A stretch of 64,000 nucleotides of DNA from Gammaproteobacteria bacterium. Lineage in GTDB: Bacteria > Pseudomonadota > Gammaproteobacteria > JAABTG01. Positions 8,351 through 17,945 of the stretch are shown here, piece by piece. Position 1 is the first letter of the stretch. Every line of letters begins with the position of its first letter. The position numbers and the translations under genes were made by a program. The stretch spans positions 248,001 through 312,000 of the forward strand of contig JAXHLS010000002.1 in assembly GCA_034522055.1 (NCBI GenBank), written 5' to 3'. Below the pieces are notes generated by a model. It saw nothing but the letters and a program-made list of their open reading frames with translations, made no database searches and had not been told where the DNA came from.

Positions 8351-9103
8351 TCAGGGGGTCACGGCGGCGAGAAAGTTGCGTGCCAGCAACCGGTAGTCCT
8401 CGGCGCCTTCGCTGCTCTCCCGGTACTCGAAGATGCTCTTGCCCTGGGTGGGGCACTCGGCCAGGGTCTCCGATTCCCGGATGGGCGGTTCCAGCACCCG
8501 TGCCGGGAAGCGCTCCATCACCCGCCTCCTCACCTCCAGGGCGAGGCGCCGATCATGATGAAAACGGGTGAAGGTGAACCAGGCCCGGATGCGGCGGTCG
8601 AAGGCCTCTTCGAGGCGTTTCAGCATCTTCAGGAAACGGCCGAGCCCCTGCACCGTGAGGTAATCGCCCACCACGGGTATGAGCACCTCGTCGGCGGCCA
8701 GCAGGGCGTTCACCGCCAGCAGGCCGGAAGACGGCGGGCAGTCGATGATGATGTAGTCATAGTCCTTGGACACGCCGGCCAGGGCGCGCTGCAACAACTT
8801 CGCGCGGTTGGGATCGCCATGCTTCGCGTGCTCCACCCGGGCCAGTCGCGGCCCCGTACCCACCAGCATGATGTTGGGCCGCACCTCGCGGCCCACCGGG
8901 GCCATCGCGGCGTCCTCCAGCAACACGCGGTCCACGCCGGGCGCCGCCGCGTCTCCCCCCAGGGCCACCGTCAGGTGACCCTGGGGATCGAGGTCGATGG
9001 CCAGCACCCGATACCCTTCATGGGCGATGGCATGGGCCAGGTTGACGCAGGTGGTGGTCTTACCCACGCCGCCCTTCTGGTTGATTACCGCGATGGTGCA
9101 CAC
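8351..9103 (-). CDS. ParA-family ATPase of the chemotaxis operon
   Basis: 250 aa. Deviant Walker A is KGGVGKTTT near residues 10-18, the A' motif is AIDLDPQGHL, and Walker B is YIIIDCPPSSG near 115. These place it in the ParA/Soj/MinD class without an N-terminal HTH. Such ATPases inside che operons (PpfA in Rhodobacter, ParC in Vibrio) position chemoreceptor clusters and secure their inheritance. Here it directly follows a soluble receptor gene, closest in logic to PpfA with TlpT. No ParB gene is present. Role by context is inference; the ATPase family is clear. Confidence 0.93.
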   Translation of the reverse strand: MCTIAVINQKGGVGKTTTCVNLAHAIAHEGYRVLAIDLDPQGHLTVALGGDAAAPGVDRVLLEDAAMAPVGREVRPNIMLVGTGPRLARVEHAKHGDPNRAKLLQRALAGVSKDYDYIIIDCPPSSGLLAVNALLAADEVLIPVVGDYLTVQGLGRFLKMLKRLEEAFDRRIRAWFTFTRFHHDRRLALEVRRRVMERFPARVLEPPIRESETLAECPTQGKSIFEYRESSEGAEDYRLLARNFLAAVTP

Positions 9104-9149
9104 GTCGGCTCAGCCCCTGGTGGATTGCCGCGATTGCCGGATGGAGCCA

Positions 9150-11981
9150 TCAAAACTCCTCCCATTCCCCGCCCTCCGCCACCGCTGCGGGGCGGGGGGC
9201 CGGCCGGCGGGCCGGTGCCTGCTGGGGCCGCTGCGGCCGTGTCCCCTGACCGCGCTCCTTGGGGGCGGGGGCGGCCGGGCGCCGCGGCGCGGCCTCGCGA
9301 CCACCGCCGGTGTCCACCTTGAAGAAGCTCATGAGCTCCTTGAGCCCGCCCGCCTGCTCATCCAGGGACTCGCTGGCGGCCGCCGCCTGCTCCACCAGGG
9401 CGGCGTTCTGCTGGGTCACCTCGTCCATCTGGGCCACCGCCTTGTTCACCTGCTCGATGCCGGTGGACTGCTCCTCGCTGGCGGCGGCGATCTCGGCGAT
9501 GATGTCGCTCACCTTCTTCACCGAGGCAACGATCTCCTCCAGGGTCTTGCCGGACTCGTCGACCAGTTGGCTGCCCTCACCCACCTTCTCTACGCTGTCC
9601 TTGATGAGGGCCTTGATCTCCTTGGCGGCATTGGCGCTGCGCTGGGCCAGATTGCGCACCTCGGTGGCCACCACCGCGAAGCCGCGGCCCTGCTCGCCGG
9701 CCCGCGCCGCCTCCACCGCCGCGTTGAGGGCCAGCAGATTGGTCTGGAAGGCGATCTCGTCGATGACGCTGATGATGTCGGAGATCTTCTTGCTGCTGCC
9801 GGTGATCTCGCCCATGGCCGCCACCACCTTGTCCATCACCTCGCCGCCGCGCTCGGCGTTGTCCCGGGCTCCCACGGCCAGTTGATCGGCATGGCGGGCG
9901 TTGTCGGCGTTCTGGCGCACCGTCCCCGTGAGCTCCTCCATGCTGGAGGCGGTTTCTTCCAGGGAGGCCGCCTGTTCCTCGGTGCGCTGGCTGAGGTCGG
10001 TGTTGCCCTGGGCGATCTCCCCCGCGGCGGAGGCGATGTTGGAACTGGAGTCGTTGATCTCCGTCACCATGTTGCGCAGGTTGACGATGGAACCGTTCAC
10101 GGCATCACGCATCACCGCAAACTCGCCATGGAACTCACCGTTCATGGTCTCGTTGAGGTCACCCTCGGCCAGACGTTCGAGGACCGACACGCTCTCCTTG
10201 ATGGGGGCCACCACCGTATCCATCATGTCGTTGATGCCATTGGCCAGGGTGGCCATGAACCCCGAGTACTTGGCGGCATCGATGCGCTGGTCCAGTTCGC
10301 CCCGGGTGGCGGCATCGATGAGTTCCTGGATCTGGCGTTCGCCATCCTTCTGCTCGGTGATGTCCTTCCACTCCACCATGTTGCCCCGGTAGTTGCCCTG
10401 GACATCGCGAATCATGGTGGCGTTCAGTTCGAACTCCAGGTCGGCCACCTTGATCTGGGTAGTGAAGGGCATGCGCCCGGGATCCTTCAGGAGGCCACGC
10501 TGATGGGCCGCGTTCTTGTGGAAGATGTCGATGTTCTTGCCCACGAGGTCCCGTGCGACGAAGCCCGGGAAACGCTCCCGCAGCACCGCTTCCCGCTTGG
10601 CCAGCATGTTCACCACCGCCGGGTTGACATAGCTGATGTTGAGATCCTCATCGCACAGCATGAGGTTGGAAGTGGAGCCGTCGATGGCCGCCTGGAGGCG
10701 CGCCACCTCCTGCTCGCGGCTGCGCAACTCGGTGACGTCCTGCCACTCCATGGTGCTGCCGACATAATCACCATCGAGATTACGGATGGCGGTGACATTG
10801 ATGCTGAAGATGAGAGGCCCCACCTTGATGTCCGTGGCATAGGGCAGGTTAGCGGGGTTGGCCAGCAGCTGGCGCTGGTGGGCCGGATTGGCGTGGAAGC
10901 GGTCGATGTTGGTACCCACGATGTCACGGGCACTGAAACCCGGATAGGTCTGGCGCAACACCGCCTCGTTGCGGGACAGCAGATCGACGGTGGCCTGATT
11001 GGCATAGGTGATGTTGAGGTCCCGATCGATCATCATCATCGCCGTCTGGGCGCCGTCCACCGCGCCCTGGAGGCGCGCCGCCCGGGTGGCCTGTTCATAC
11101 TCATCGGTGGCATCCCGCCACTGCACGATGTAGCCGATGCGATTGCCCCGGCCGTCCGTAAGCACCCGCGTCTCGTGGGCGAAACGGAAATGCCCCGGGG
11201 TGATCTCCCCGGTGCGCTTGTCGCCCGGCCTCATGTTCTGAAGGATGCCCTTGATGGCACCGGGATCGCGGTGGTAGCGATGGATGCTGCCCCCCACCAC
11301 CGCATCCGCGGAAAAATTCGGCAGGTACTGCCGCAGTTGAGGCTCGAGGCCCCGCAGGGTCTCACGCGCCCGCTCGTTGACCATGACGATGTTCTCGTCC
11401 ACATCCGCGATCATCACGTTCAGGGGGAGTTTCTCGATGATGTCCTTATAGACTTCGAAACTGTCGATGGCACCCGTGCCGTGATCCACCTCTTCAATCC
11501 GCTGTGCACTCATATCCACTGCCGTATCTCCTCGGTTCATTTCGTTGCCAAGCATGGTGTTCGCTACATGGGTGAGGGCCCGGTCCCACGCCCCACCGAG
11601 TTCTTCCGTCCACTGATCCCCCGCCATCTCCGGCAGGACCTTCAGCAGGACATCCTTTACCGCCGTGTAGTGCTCGGGCTGCACGCCATAGCCCCGGTGT
11701 TTGTTGCCGAGTTCCGCCAGCGCATCGTGCAGGGCCTCGGGCTTGCGGATGTTGCGCACCACCAGGGCCAGGGCGGCCAGCAGCTTCTTGCGCTGCTCCA
11801 CCATGTCGGTGTCGGCGAACATCCCCCGCACCTGCGGATAGTCGGTGAACAAACGGTCATAGAACCGCTCCACCAACTCCTCGGCCTGGCCCGCAACGGC
11901 CGCGAAGCTGTGCTCGATGAGAGCGGCATCGTCTGCTCCGTGGTGCCCCTCGGTCGCGTACTCGCGTTCCATTACATTCAT
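9150..11981 (-). CDS. soluble globin-PAS-PAS-PAS methyl-accepting chemoreceptor with CheR-docking tail
   Basis: 943 aa from ATG 11981, chosen for its GAGGTG ribosome site. Order: a flavohaemoglobin-type globin domain (about 18-140), three PAS domains (about 165-285, 290-410, 415-530), a HAMP-like segment (about 560-640), the MCP coiled coil (about 640-880) with tip [20 protein letters not shown], a Pro/Arg-rich tail, and the terminal pentapeptide EWEEF. Haem-pocket residues typical of Hmp are present: Tyr41 in RFYDRLF (B10), Gln63 (E7), proximal His95 in NKHRGYG, and Tyr105 in QPEHY. No transmembrane helix is visible, so it should form a cytoplasmic array. PAS2 and PAS3 share FHxN-AHQR-LL motifs and look duplicated. 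Likely ligand O2, NO or redox state; this is inference. Confidence 0.95.
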   Translation of the reverse strand: MNVMEREYATEGHHGADDAALIEHSFAAVAGQAEELVERFYDRLFTDYPQVRGMFADTDMVEQRKKLLAALALVVRNIRKPEALHDALAELGNKHRGYGVQPEHYTAVKDVLLKVLPEMAGDQWTEELGGAWDRALTHVANTMLGNEMNRGDTAVDMSAQRIEEVDHGTGAIDSFEVYKDIIEKLPLNVMIADVDENIVMVNERARETLRGLEPQLRQYLPNFSADAVVGGSIHRYHRDPGAIKGILQNMRPGDKRTGEITPGHFRFAHETRVLTDGRGNRIGYIVQWRDATDEYEQATRAARLQGAVDGAQTAMMMIDRDLNITYANQATVDLLSRNEAVLRQTYPGFSARDIVGTNIDRFHANPAHQRQLLANPANLPYATDIKVGPLIFSINVTAIRNLDGDYVGSTMEWQDVTELRSREQEVARLQAAIDGSTSNLMLCDEDLNISYVNPAVVNMLAKREAVLRERFPGFVARDLVGKNIDIFHKNAAHQRGLLKDPGRMPFTTQIKVADLEFELNATMIRDVQGNYRGNMVEWKDITEQKDGERQIQELIDAATRGELDQRIDAAKYSGFMATLANGINDMMDTVVAPIKESVSVLERLAEGDLNETMNGEFHGEFAVMRDAVNGSIVNLRNMVTEINDSSSNIASAAGEIAQGNTDLSQRTEEQAASLEETASSMEELTGTVRQNADNARHADQLAVGARDNAERGGEVMDKVVAAMGEITGSSKKISDIISVIDEIAFQTNLLALNAAVEAARAGEQGRGFAVVATEVRNLAQRSANAAKEIKALIKDSVEKVGEGSQLVDESGKTLEEIVASVKKVSDIIAEIAAASEEQSTGIEQVNKAVAQMDEVTQQNAALVEQAAAASESLDEQAGGLKELMSFFKVDTGGGREAAPRRPAAPAPKERGQGTRPQRPQQAPARRPAPRPAAVAEGGEWEEF

Positions 11982-12053
11982 GTCTTCACCTCTGGTCAGG
12001 GCCACTCCGGCGGTGGCATGGGGTCGTTGTTGCGGACTGTCCGGGTCGCGGGC

Positions 12054-12206
12054 TCAGCCCCGCCAGGCCGTCCCGGCAAGCAGTTCGATCCACAGGGGCG
12101 GGGGCACCAACGGCTTGCGTCCGCCGGACCTCCGTGGTGGCCGCACGGCCACCTTCAGGGGCCCGGGCCGCACCGCCACTGCCTTTGTCCTGATGCGAGT
12201 CGTCAT
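12054..12206 (-). CDS. possible 50-aa basic protein between cheW and the receptor gene
   Basis: ATG at 12204-12206 has GGAG eight bases upstream and begins just after the cheW stop. The product (MTTRIRTKAVAVRPGPLKVA...) is Arg/Pro-rich with a short hydrophobic end (WIELLAGTAW). I know no such family. It fills the otherwise unexplained 215-bp gap between cheW and the receptor gene. Small size and ordinary composition for high-GC DNA mean it may be spurious. Confidence 0.35.
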   Translation of the reverse strand: MTTRIRTKAVAVRPGPLKVAVRPPRRSGGRKPLVPPPLWIELLAGTAWRG

Positions 12207-12219
12207 GGCCATTGCTCCG

Positions 12220-12723
12220 TCAGGTGATCGCCTTGAGCACACCCACTTCCACCAGTCGTTCGATGTCCAGGAGGATGATCATCTTGTCACTGACCGTGGC
12301 CAGGCCGCGCACGAACTCGGTGTCGAAGGCCCCGCCGAAGTCCGGTGCCGGATTCAGGCTCGCGGCATCGATGTCGTAGACGTCGCACACCGCATCCACC
12401 ACCACGCCCACGGTCTTTTGCGACTTGGCGCCCTTGACCTGCAGCACCACCACCACGGTGGTGGGCCCGTAGGGCTGCTTTTCCAGATTGAAGCGCTCGC
12501 GCAAGTCGATGATGGGGATGATGGTGCCGCGGAGGTTGATCACACCCTTGATGTAACTGGGCACGTTGGGAATGGGCGTCGCAGCGCCCCATCCCATGAT
12601 CTCCCGCACACTGAGGATATCCACACCGTACTCCTCATCGGCGAGACTGAAGGTCAGGTACTGGTTGGCGCCGAGAGCCAGGTCCACCTGGCCGCTGATC
12701 TGTTCCGCATTCATGGAATTCAT
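12220..12723 (-). CDS. cheW: chemotaxis coupling protein CheW
   Basis: 167 aa. It links receptors to CheA. The CheW fold spans about 20-160 with QYLTFSLADEEYGVDILSVREI, a loop at PIPNVPSYIKGVINLRGTII, IIDLRERF and TVGVVVDAVCDV. The start ATG overlaps the cheA stop in ATGA, showing translational coupling; an alternative ATG lies three codons in. Length and motifs are typical. Confidence 0.97.
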   Translation of the reverse strand: MNSMNAEQISGQVDLALGANQYLTFSLADEEYGVDILSVREIMGWGAATPIPNVPSYIKGVINLRGTIIPIIDLRERFNLEKQPYGPTTVVVVLQVKGAKSQKTVGVVVDAVCDVYDIDAASLNPAPDFGGAFDTEFVRGLATVSDKMIILLDIERLVEVGVLKAIT

Positions 12724-14828
12724 GCCACTGCCTCGATGGTTCGGTCTTCGGTTTTTCCGCTGTCCTGTTGCTCGCCCCGGTTCTGGCAGATCTTCACCAG
12801 CCCGGAGATATCAAGGATGAGGGCGACACTGCCGTCGCCGAGAATGGTGGCGCCCGAGATACCGGATACGCGTTTGAAATTGCTCTCGAGGCTCTTGATC
12901 ACGACCTGTTGCTGCCCCAGCAGGTCATCCACCATGAGCCCGAGCCGGCCGTCGTTGGATTCCACGATGACCAGCAGACCCTTCTTGAGATCGGCGTTGG
13001 CCGCATCCACACCGAAGATGCTGTGCAGCCGGGCCACCGGCACGTAGTTGTCACGCAGCCGGTAGAGTTCGAAGTCGGCGCCGATGGATTTGATCTGGCC
13101 GGGATTGACCAGCAGGGACTCGACGATGGATATCAGGGGAATGACATAGATCTGTTCCCCCACCCGGATGAGCTGGCCATCCAGGATGGCGAGGGTGAGG
13201 GGCAGCCGGATGGTGAAGGTGCTGCCCTCGCCGGGCACGGTCTTCACGTCCACCGTGCCGTTGAGGTCATTGATATTGCGGCGCACCACGTCCATGCCGA
13301 CGCCTCTTCCGGAGACGTCGCTGACCTGGGCGGCGGTGGAAAAGCCGGGTTGGAATATGAGGTCCGCGACCTGTTCGTCGCTCAGCTCGTCCTGGGCCGA
13401 CACGATGCCCTTTTCGATGGCCTTGTCGAGGATGCGCCGGGTATTGAGGCCGGCACCGTCGTCGCTCACCTCGATGACGATATTGCCGCCCTGGTGGCTG
13501 GCCTTGAGGCGCAGCACGCCCGTGGGGTCCTTGCCCTTGGCGCGGCGCTCCTCTGCCGATTCGATGCCGTGATCGAGAGAGTTGCGCACCAGGTGGACCA
13601 GGGGGTCGCCGATCTTCTCCAGCACCGTCTTGTCCAGTTCGGTATGCTCGCCCACCAGTTCCAGCCGCACCGACTTGCCGAGCCCCTGGCTGAGATCACG
13701 CACCAGCCGCGGGAATCTGCTGAAAGAGGCCTTGATGGGCATCATGCGGATGCGCATGACGCTCTCCTGCAACTCGCGGGTGTTGCGCTCCAGTTGGGCC
13801 AGCCCGTCCTTCAAGCGCTCGAACTGGACCAGCTCGAACTCCTCGTTGAACTGGCCCAGCATGGACTGGGTGATCACCAGTTCGCCCACCATGTTGATCA
13901 AGGTATCCACCTTGTCGGTGCTGACGCGGATGGAACTCGATTCCCTGGTCGCCGGCGCACCGTTGTCAGCGCCGCTGGCCACTGCGGCGGGGGCCGGCGC
14001 CGTGGGGGCCGGCGCCGCGGACTCCGGCGCCGCACCCGGCATGGCCACGACGTTGTCAGGCGCGGGCGCCACGGGGCGGGCCGTGGTGCCCGCCTCGTGT
14101 TCACTCTCGATAGTCAGTTCGCAGCTGTCCTTGACCCACGCGAAGACCTCCTCCAGTTCCCGCCGGCCCGGCCCGTCCTTGAGGATGATCTCCCAGCACA
14201 GATAGGCCCCCGCCGGATCGAAGTCTTCGAGGGGCGGGACGTGGGCGGCATCCACGCTGACCTCCGCCTCTCCCAGGGAAGCCAGTTCGCGCATGATGCG
14301 CAGGGGGTCGTGGCCTTCGGCGTACATGGCCGCAGTGGGGCCGAAACGAATCCGCCAATCACCACGCGCGGATTCCCCGGCGGCCTCGACCACCTCGACC
14401 GCGTCGCCCGCCGGAAGCGCGGCGGGCATAGCCCCGGGGGCAACCGCCAGGCGGGCCTCCAGACGCGCGCGCATGTCTTCCGCCTCGGCGCAATCCACAG
14501 GGTTGCCGCTACGCGGGGCGTCGATCATGGCACTCACACAGTCCGTGGCCTTCAACAACAGGTCCACGTCCTCACGGCCGGCCTGCCGATCCCCGGCACG
14601 CATCTCGTCCAGCATGGTCTCCATGACGTGAGTCAGGTTGGTGATCTCGGTGAACCCGAACATGCCGCTGCCGCCCTTGATGGAATGGGCGGCCCTGAAG
14701 ATATCGTTGATCTGGCCCTCATCCTGATTGCCCTCGACCAGGGCGAGCAGTCCGCTTTCCAGCAGTTCCAGGCCCTCGGCGGCCTCCTCGAAGAAGGCCT
14801 CGTGAAATTGCGATAGATCGGATGTCAC
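12720..14828 (-). CDS. cheA: chemotaxis histidine kinase CheA
   Basis: 702 aa from a GTG at 14828 with GGGAG seven bases upstream. The start overlaps the stop of the upstream PAS-GGDEF-EAL gene in GTGA. P1 HPt domain (about 1-110) holds phospho-acceptor His48 in FRAAHSIKGGSGMFG. A variable Pro/Ala linker region (about 130-330) contains a P2-like segment. P3 dimerisation (SSSIRVSTDKVDTLINMVGE), the P4 HATPase (HLVRNSLDHGIES, SDDGAGLN, GRGVGMDVV) and the P5 CheW-like domain follow. It autophosphorylates with ATP and passes phosphate to CheY and CheB. Confidence 0.97.
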   Translation of the reverse strand: MTSDLSQFHEAFFEEAAEGLELLESGLLALVEGNQDEGQINDIFRAAHSIKGGSGMFGFTEITNLTHVMETMLDEMRAGDRQAGREDVDLLLKATDCVSAMIDAPRSGNPVDCAEAEDMRARLEARLAVAPGAMPAALPAGDAVEVVEAAGESARGDWRIRFGPTAAMYAEGHDPLRIMRELASLGEAEVSVDAAHVPPLEDFDPAGAYLCWEIILKDGPGRRELEEVFAWVKDSCELTIESEHEAGTTARPVAPAPDNVVAMPGAAPESAAPAPTAPAPAAVASGADNGAPATRESSSIRVSTDKVDTLINMVGELVITQSMLGQFNEEFELVQFERLKDGLAQLERNTRELQESVMRIRMMPIKASFSRFPRLVRDLSQGLGKSVRLELVGEHTELDKTVLEKIGDPLVHLVRNSLDHGIESAEERRAKGKDPTGVLRLKASHQGGNIVIEVSDDGAGLNTRRILDKAIEKGIVSAQDELSDEQVADLIFQPGFSTAAQVSDVSGRGVGMDVVRRNINDLNGTVDVKTVPGEGSTFTIRLPLTLAILDGQLIRVGEQIYVIPLISIVESLLVNPGQIKSIGADFELYRLRDNYVPVARLHSIFGVDAANADLKKGLLVIVESNDGRLGLMVDDLLGQQQVVIKSLESNFKRVSGISGATILGDGSVALILDISGLVKICQNRGEQQDSGKTEDRTIEAVA

Positions 14829-16582
14829 TGTTGCACTCCCGTGTTGAAGGACCCGTCGGGACCGAACTGGTCCCACGGCAGGGGCCGGGCGATGTAATAG
14901 CCCTGCAGCTCGTCGCAGCGGCGCTGGCTGAAGAAGTCGAACTGCTCCCGTTTCTCCACCCCTTCCGCCGTGACCTTGATGCCCAGGGTGTTGCCGATGG
15001 ACAGGATGACGTCGCACAGCTCCTCGTCATTGCCGGGAGTACCGATGTCCTGGACGAACACCTTGTCTATCTTCAGGCGGTCCACATGGAACTGCTTGAG
15101 ATAGCCCAGTGAGGAATAGCCGGTGCCGAAGTCGTCGATGGCGATATGCATACCCAAAGACTTGAGGGCCTCGATGATGGTCTGGGACTGCCTGCTGTTC
15201 TCCATCAGCTGGCTCTCCGTGACCTCGATCTCCACCTGCTCCGGCGGGAAACCCTCTACATTCACGATGTCCTGCATCAGGTGCACGACGCCGCCGGTGC
15301 GGAACTGCTTGCTGGAGATGTTCACGGCCACCTCGTAGGGAAATCGGGCTTGAAGCGACCAGTCCCTGACCTGGCGAACGGCGCGCCGAATGACGTGCTC
15401 CGCGAGGCTGTCGATCATGCCGGCATCCTCGGCGATGGGGATGAAGACGTTGGGCCCTATCCAGCCGTGCTCCGGATGGTGCCAGCGGGCCAGGGCCTCG
15501 AAACCGCTGACCCGACCCCTGACGAGATTGAGTTTGGGCTGGTAGAAGACATCGATGAGCCCGCCCTCGATGGCCAACCGCAGGTCCTTCTCGAGAGCCA
15601 GGCGATTCCGGAAGGTGGTGCTCATCTCCCGGCGATAGAGGGAATAGCCGTTCTTGCCCATGCCCTTGGCGTCGTACAGGGCCACGTCCGCGTACTGGAA
15701 CAGGGATTCGAAGTCCTCGCCGTCCTTGGGATAGAAGGAGATACCGATGCTCGCGGTGAGGCCGATCTCGTGATCGCCGCTGGTGATGGGACTCTGCAGC
15801 TGGGTGAGGATCTTGCCGGCGATGGCCTCGGTACGCGCGACGTCCGTGAGATCCGGCAACACGATCACGAACTCGTCGCCGCCGAGACGGCACACCACGT
15901 CGCTCTGGCGCACCGCCGCCTGCAGGCGGTTGGCGACGATACGCAGGATCTCGTCGCCGAAGGAATGTCCCAGTTCGTCGTTGACGCGCTTGAAGTTGTC
16001 GATGTCCACGAACAGCAGCGCGGAGCCGGAATTCACCTCCCCCAGCAACTCGTTGACCCGTTGCTTGAGGTAGGCCCGGTTGGGCAGGCCGGTGAGGGTG
16101 TCATGGAAGGCGAGATTCTGCAGGCGTTTCTGCATGCCCTTCTCGTTGGTGATGTCGGTGAACATCCCCACGTAATGGGTGACCTCGCCCTGCGCGTTCC
16201 TGATGGCATCGATGCGCAGGTGTTCCGGGTAGATCTCGCCGTTCTTGCGGCGGTTCCAGATTTCGCCCGACCAGCTGCCCTGGTCCAGCAGGGACTGCCA
16301 CAGGGTCTCGTAGAACAGGCGGTCGTGGATGCCGGAGGAGAGCTTCCTGGGGTTCTCCCCCATCACCTCGTAGAAGTCATAACCGGTGGTGCGGGTGAAG
16401 GCCGGGTTCACAGCAACGATGGACATTCTCCTGTCCACCAGCATCATGGCGATCTGGGAGACACGGAATATCTCGCAGGAGATGCGGTCGCCGAGGGCCT
16501 GACACATGGCTTGTTCGAAAAAGTTGTTCATAACCGTCTGTAGTCCATCCGTGAGCCGTTGGTCTGACCTCGCCTGTTTCAT
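14825..16582 (-). CDS. PAS-GGDEF-EAL cyclic-di-GMP signalling protein
   Basis: 585 aa from ATG 16582 (GGGAG seven bases upstream). PAS domain about 40-150 (VAVNPAFTRTTGYDFYEVMG, then a PAC segment). GGDEF about 165-325 has an intact active site LGGDEF plus substrate-binding FVDIDNFKRVND. EAL about 340-580 has intact motifs FEALARWHHPE, NISSKQF, TES, IDDFGTGYSSLGYL, KIDKVF and AEGVE. Both cyclase and phosphodiesterase sites look competent, so net activity cannot be read off. As first gene of the chemotaxis operon, coupled to cheA, it probably ties c-di-GMP level to taxis. No membrane segment. Confidence 0.95.
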   Translation of the reverse strand: MKQARSDQRLTDGLQTVMNNFFEQAMCQALGDRISCEIFRVSQIAMMLVDRRMSIVAVNPAFTRTTGYDFYEVMGENPRKLSSGIHDRLFYETLWQSLLDQGSWSGEIWNRRKNGEIYPEHLRIDAIRNAQGEVTHYVGMFTDITNEKGMQKRLQNLAFHDTLTGLPNRAYLKQRVNELLGEVNSGSALLFVDIDNFKRVNDELGHSFGDEILRIVANRLQAAVRQSDVVCRLGGDEFVIVLPDLTDVARTEAIAGKILTQLQSPITSGDHEIGLTASIGISFYPKDGEDFESLFQYADVALYDAKGMGKNGYSLYRREMSTTFRNRLALEKDLRLAIEGGLIDVFYQPKLNLVRGRVSGFEALARWHHPEHGWIGPNVFIPIAEDAGMIDSLAEHVIRRAVRQVRDWSLQARFPYEVAVNISSKQFRTGGVVHLMQDIVNVEGFPPEQVEIEVTESQLMENSRQSQTIIEALKSLGMHIAIDDFGTGYSSLGYLKQFHVDRLKIDKVFVQDIGTPGNDEELCDVILSIGNTLGIKVTAEGVEKREQFDFFSQRRCDELQGYYIARPLPWDQFGPDGSFNTGVQQ

Positions 16583-17160
16583 ACCCTTGCTCCCGTAACC
16601 CGTGCGCGGAATGGTCCGCCGGTGACCCGCATCCATTCCCTCGTGGGGCGGAATACAGGACACCGATGCCGCCGGGGCACTTTGTGTGCGCTCACGACCG
16701 GCGCCGAAGGGCGCCAAGGATCGCGGCGGACGCACCGACGCCTGGCATTGCGGGTTTAGGGCTTGGCGCTCGTGAAAGGCGCCGGAACAGGAAGGGCATC
16801 CGTTGCGGTGACCGGCCGGTGACATCCTGTCGGGGCCCTGACGCCGGCGGGGGAATGGCCGGCGTTACCGAGGTTAACGTCCCTGGCGAGGATTCCTTTA
16901 GGCGCCCCCGACAGCCACGGCGGCGGTCAAGGGGAAGAACTCATCGCTCCGGCGACACCCTGCGCAGGGAAAGCTATTTTATTGTTTCCATTAATTATTT
17001 TAGCCCGTGGGGCATTCGACGGTGGCACGGGGAAAATGTCAAAGGGCGCGGGAAAACGGCCGGTAAACGCCGGGAATTTTTCCCGGGATCACCGGTGGAA
17101 GGTCACAGGGCGGTACGGGAGGGAGTAATGGGCGGCGTCACGGGAGCATCCGCCCGGGGG
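16583..17160. other. intergenic region upstream of the chemotaxis operon
   Basis: About 580 bp without a convincing gene. An AT-rich island at 16976-17003 stands out in otherwise GC-rich sequence and is the best place for a promoter of the minus-strand operon. I could not find a clean sigma-28 or sigma-70 consensus. Open frames crossing here lack any recognisable similarity. Confidence 0.5.
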
Positions 17161-17742
17161 TCAGGATTCCTTGAATTCGTCGAAAAACCGGTTGTCCTGC
17201 TCGGTGGCCGAGAGGATCTCGAGGGCCAGCACATGGAGCTTCTTGCGGTCGCGCCGGGCCACCGCCCGCATCGCCTCCAGGGCCTTGGGCATGGACACGC
17301 GGTGGCGCTCCATGAGCACACCCACGGCGGCATTGATCTGCTTGTTCTTGTCCATGGCGCCCTTGATGCCGGCCACCTCCTGCCCGCGCACCGCCGCGGT
17401 CTCGATGACCGGGATGAGCCGTGCGACGTCGATGGGCTTGATGACGTAACCGAAGGCTCCGGTACCGATGGCCGATTCCACCAGTTCCCGTTCGTCATAG
17501 GCGGTGAGAAAGACCACGGGGACCTGGAACTCCTCGAACAGCCTCCTCGACAGCTCGATGCCGCTCATACCCGGCATATGGATATCGAGCACCGCCACAT
17601 CGGGCCTTTCCGTACTCACGGCCTGGTAGGCGGATTCCGCGTCCCGGGCCTCCACCACCTGGTAACCCGCCTGTCGAAGGCCCATGCTGAGGGTCGCCAG
17701 TACCACGCCATCATCGTCGGCGATGAGTAGTTTCTTGGTCAT
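17161..17742 (-). CDS. response regulator with ANTAR RNA-binding output
   Basis: 193 aa from ATG 17742 (MTKKLLIADDDG). Receiver about 1-120 has IADDD, phospho-acceptor Asp53 in VAVLDIHMPGMSG, and IKPIDVARL. The C-terminal ANTAR domain (about 125-190) has VRGQEVAGIKGAMDKNKQIN, AVGVLMERHRVSMPKALEAM and ARRDRKK. ANTAR proteins of the AmiR/NasR/EutV type bind paired RNA hairpins and prevent transcription termination when phosphorylated. It lies downstream of the LOV-like HisKA_2 kinase, its likely partner, across a 203-bp gap in which I see no gene. Targets unknown. Confidence 0.94.
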   Translation of the reverse strand: MTKKLLIADDDGVVLATLSMGLRQAGYQVVEARDAESAYQAVSTERPDVAVLDIHMPGMSGIELSRRLFEEFQVPVVFLTAYDERELVESAIGTGAFGYVIKPIDVARLIPVIETAAVRGQEVAGIKGAMDKNKQINAAVGVLMERHRVSMPKALEAMRAVARRDRKKLHVLALEILSATEQDNRFFDEFKES

Positions 17743-17945
17743 TATTCGTCGCCTGAATCCATTACTCTGCAGGACAAAATACCCATATATTATACGGGGA
17801 AACGGGTGTATTTTCGAAGCCGAAAGAGCGAACTGCCGGACGATTTCATATCGCCTCTGTTCAGGCACATTGCCAGATGCATTCCATGCAAAGCAATAAA
17901 CGGACGTCACGCTAACCCACCGCAAGGCCGGCGGGTGGTGGGCAT

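Noticed and set aside
8997-12227. 1076-codon plus-strand open frame opposite the chemoreceptor
   Set aside because: Antisense shadow of a high-GC gene; no domains, while the minus strand encodes a complete receptor.
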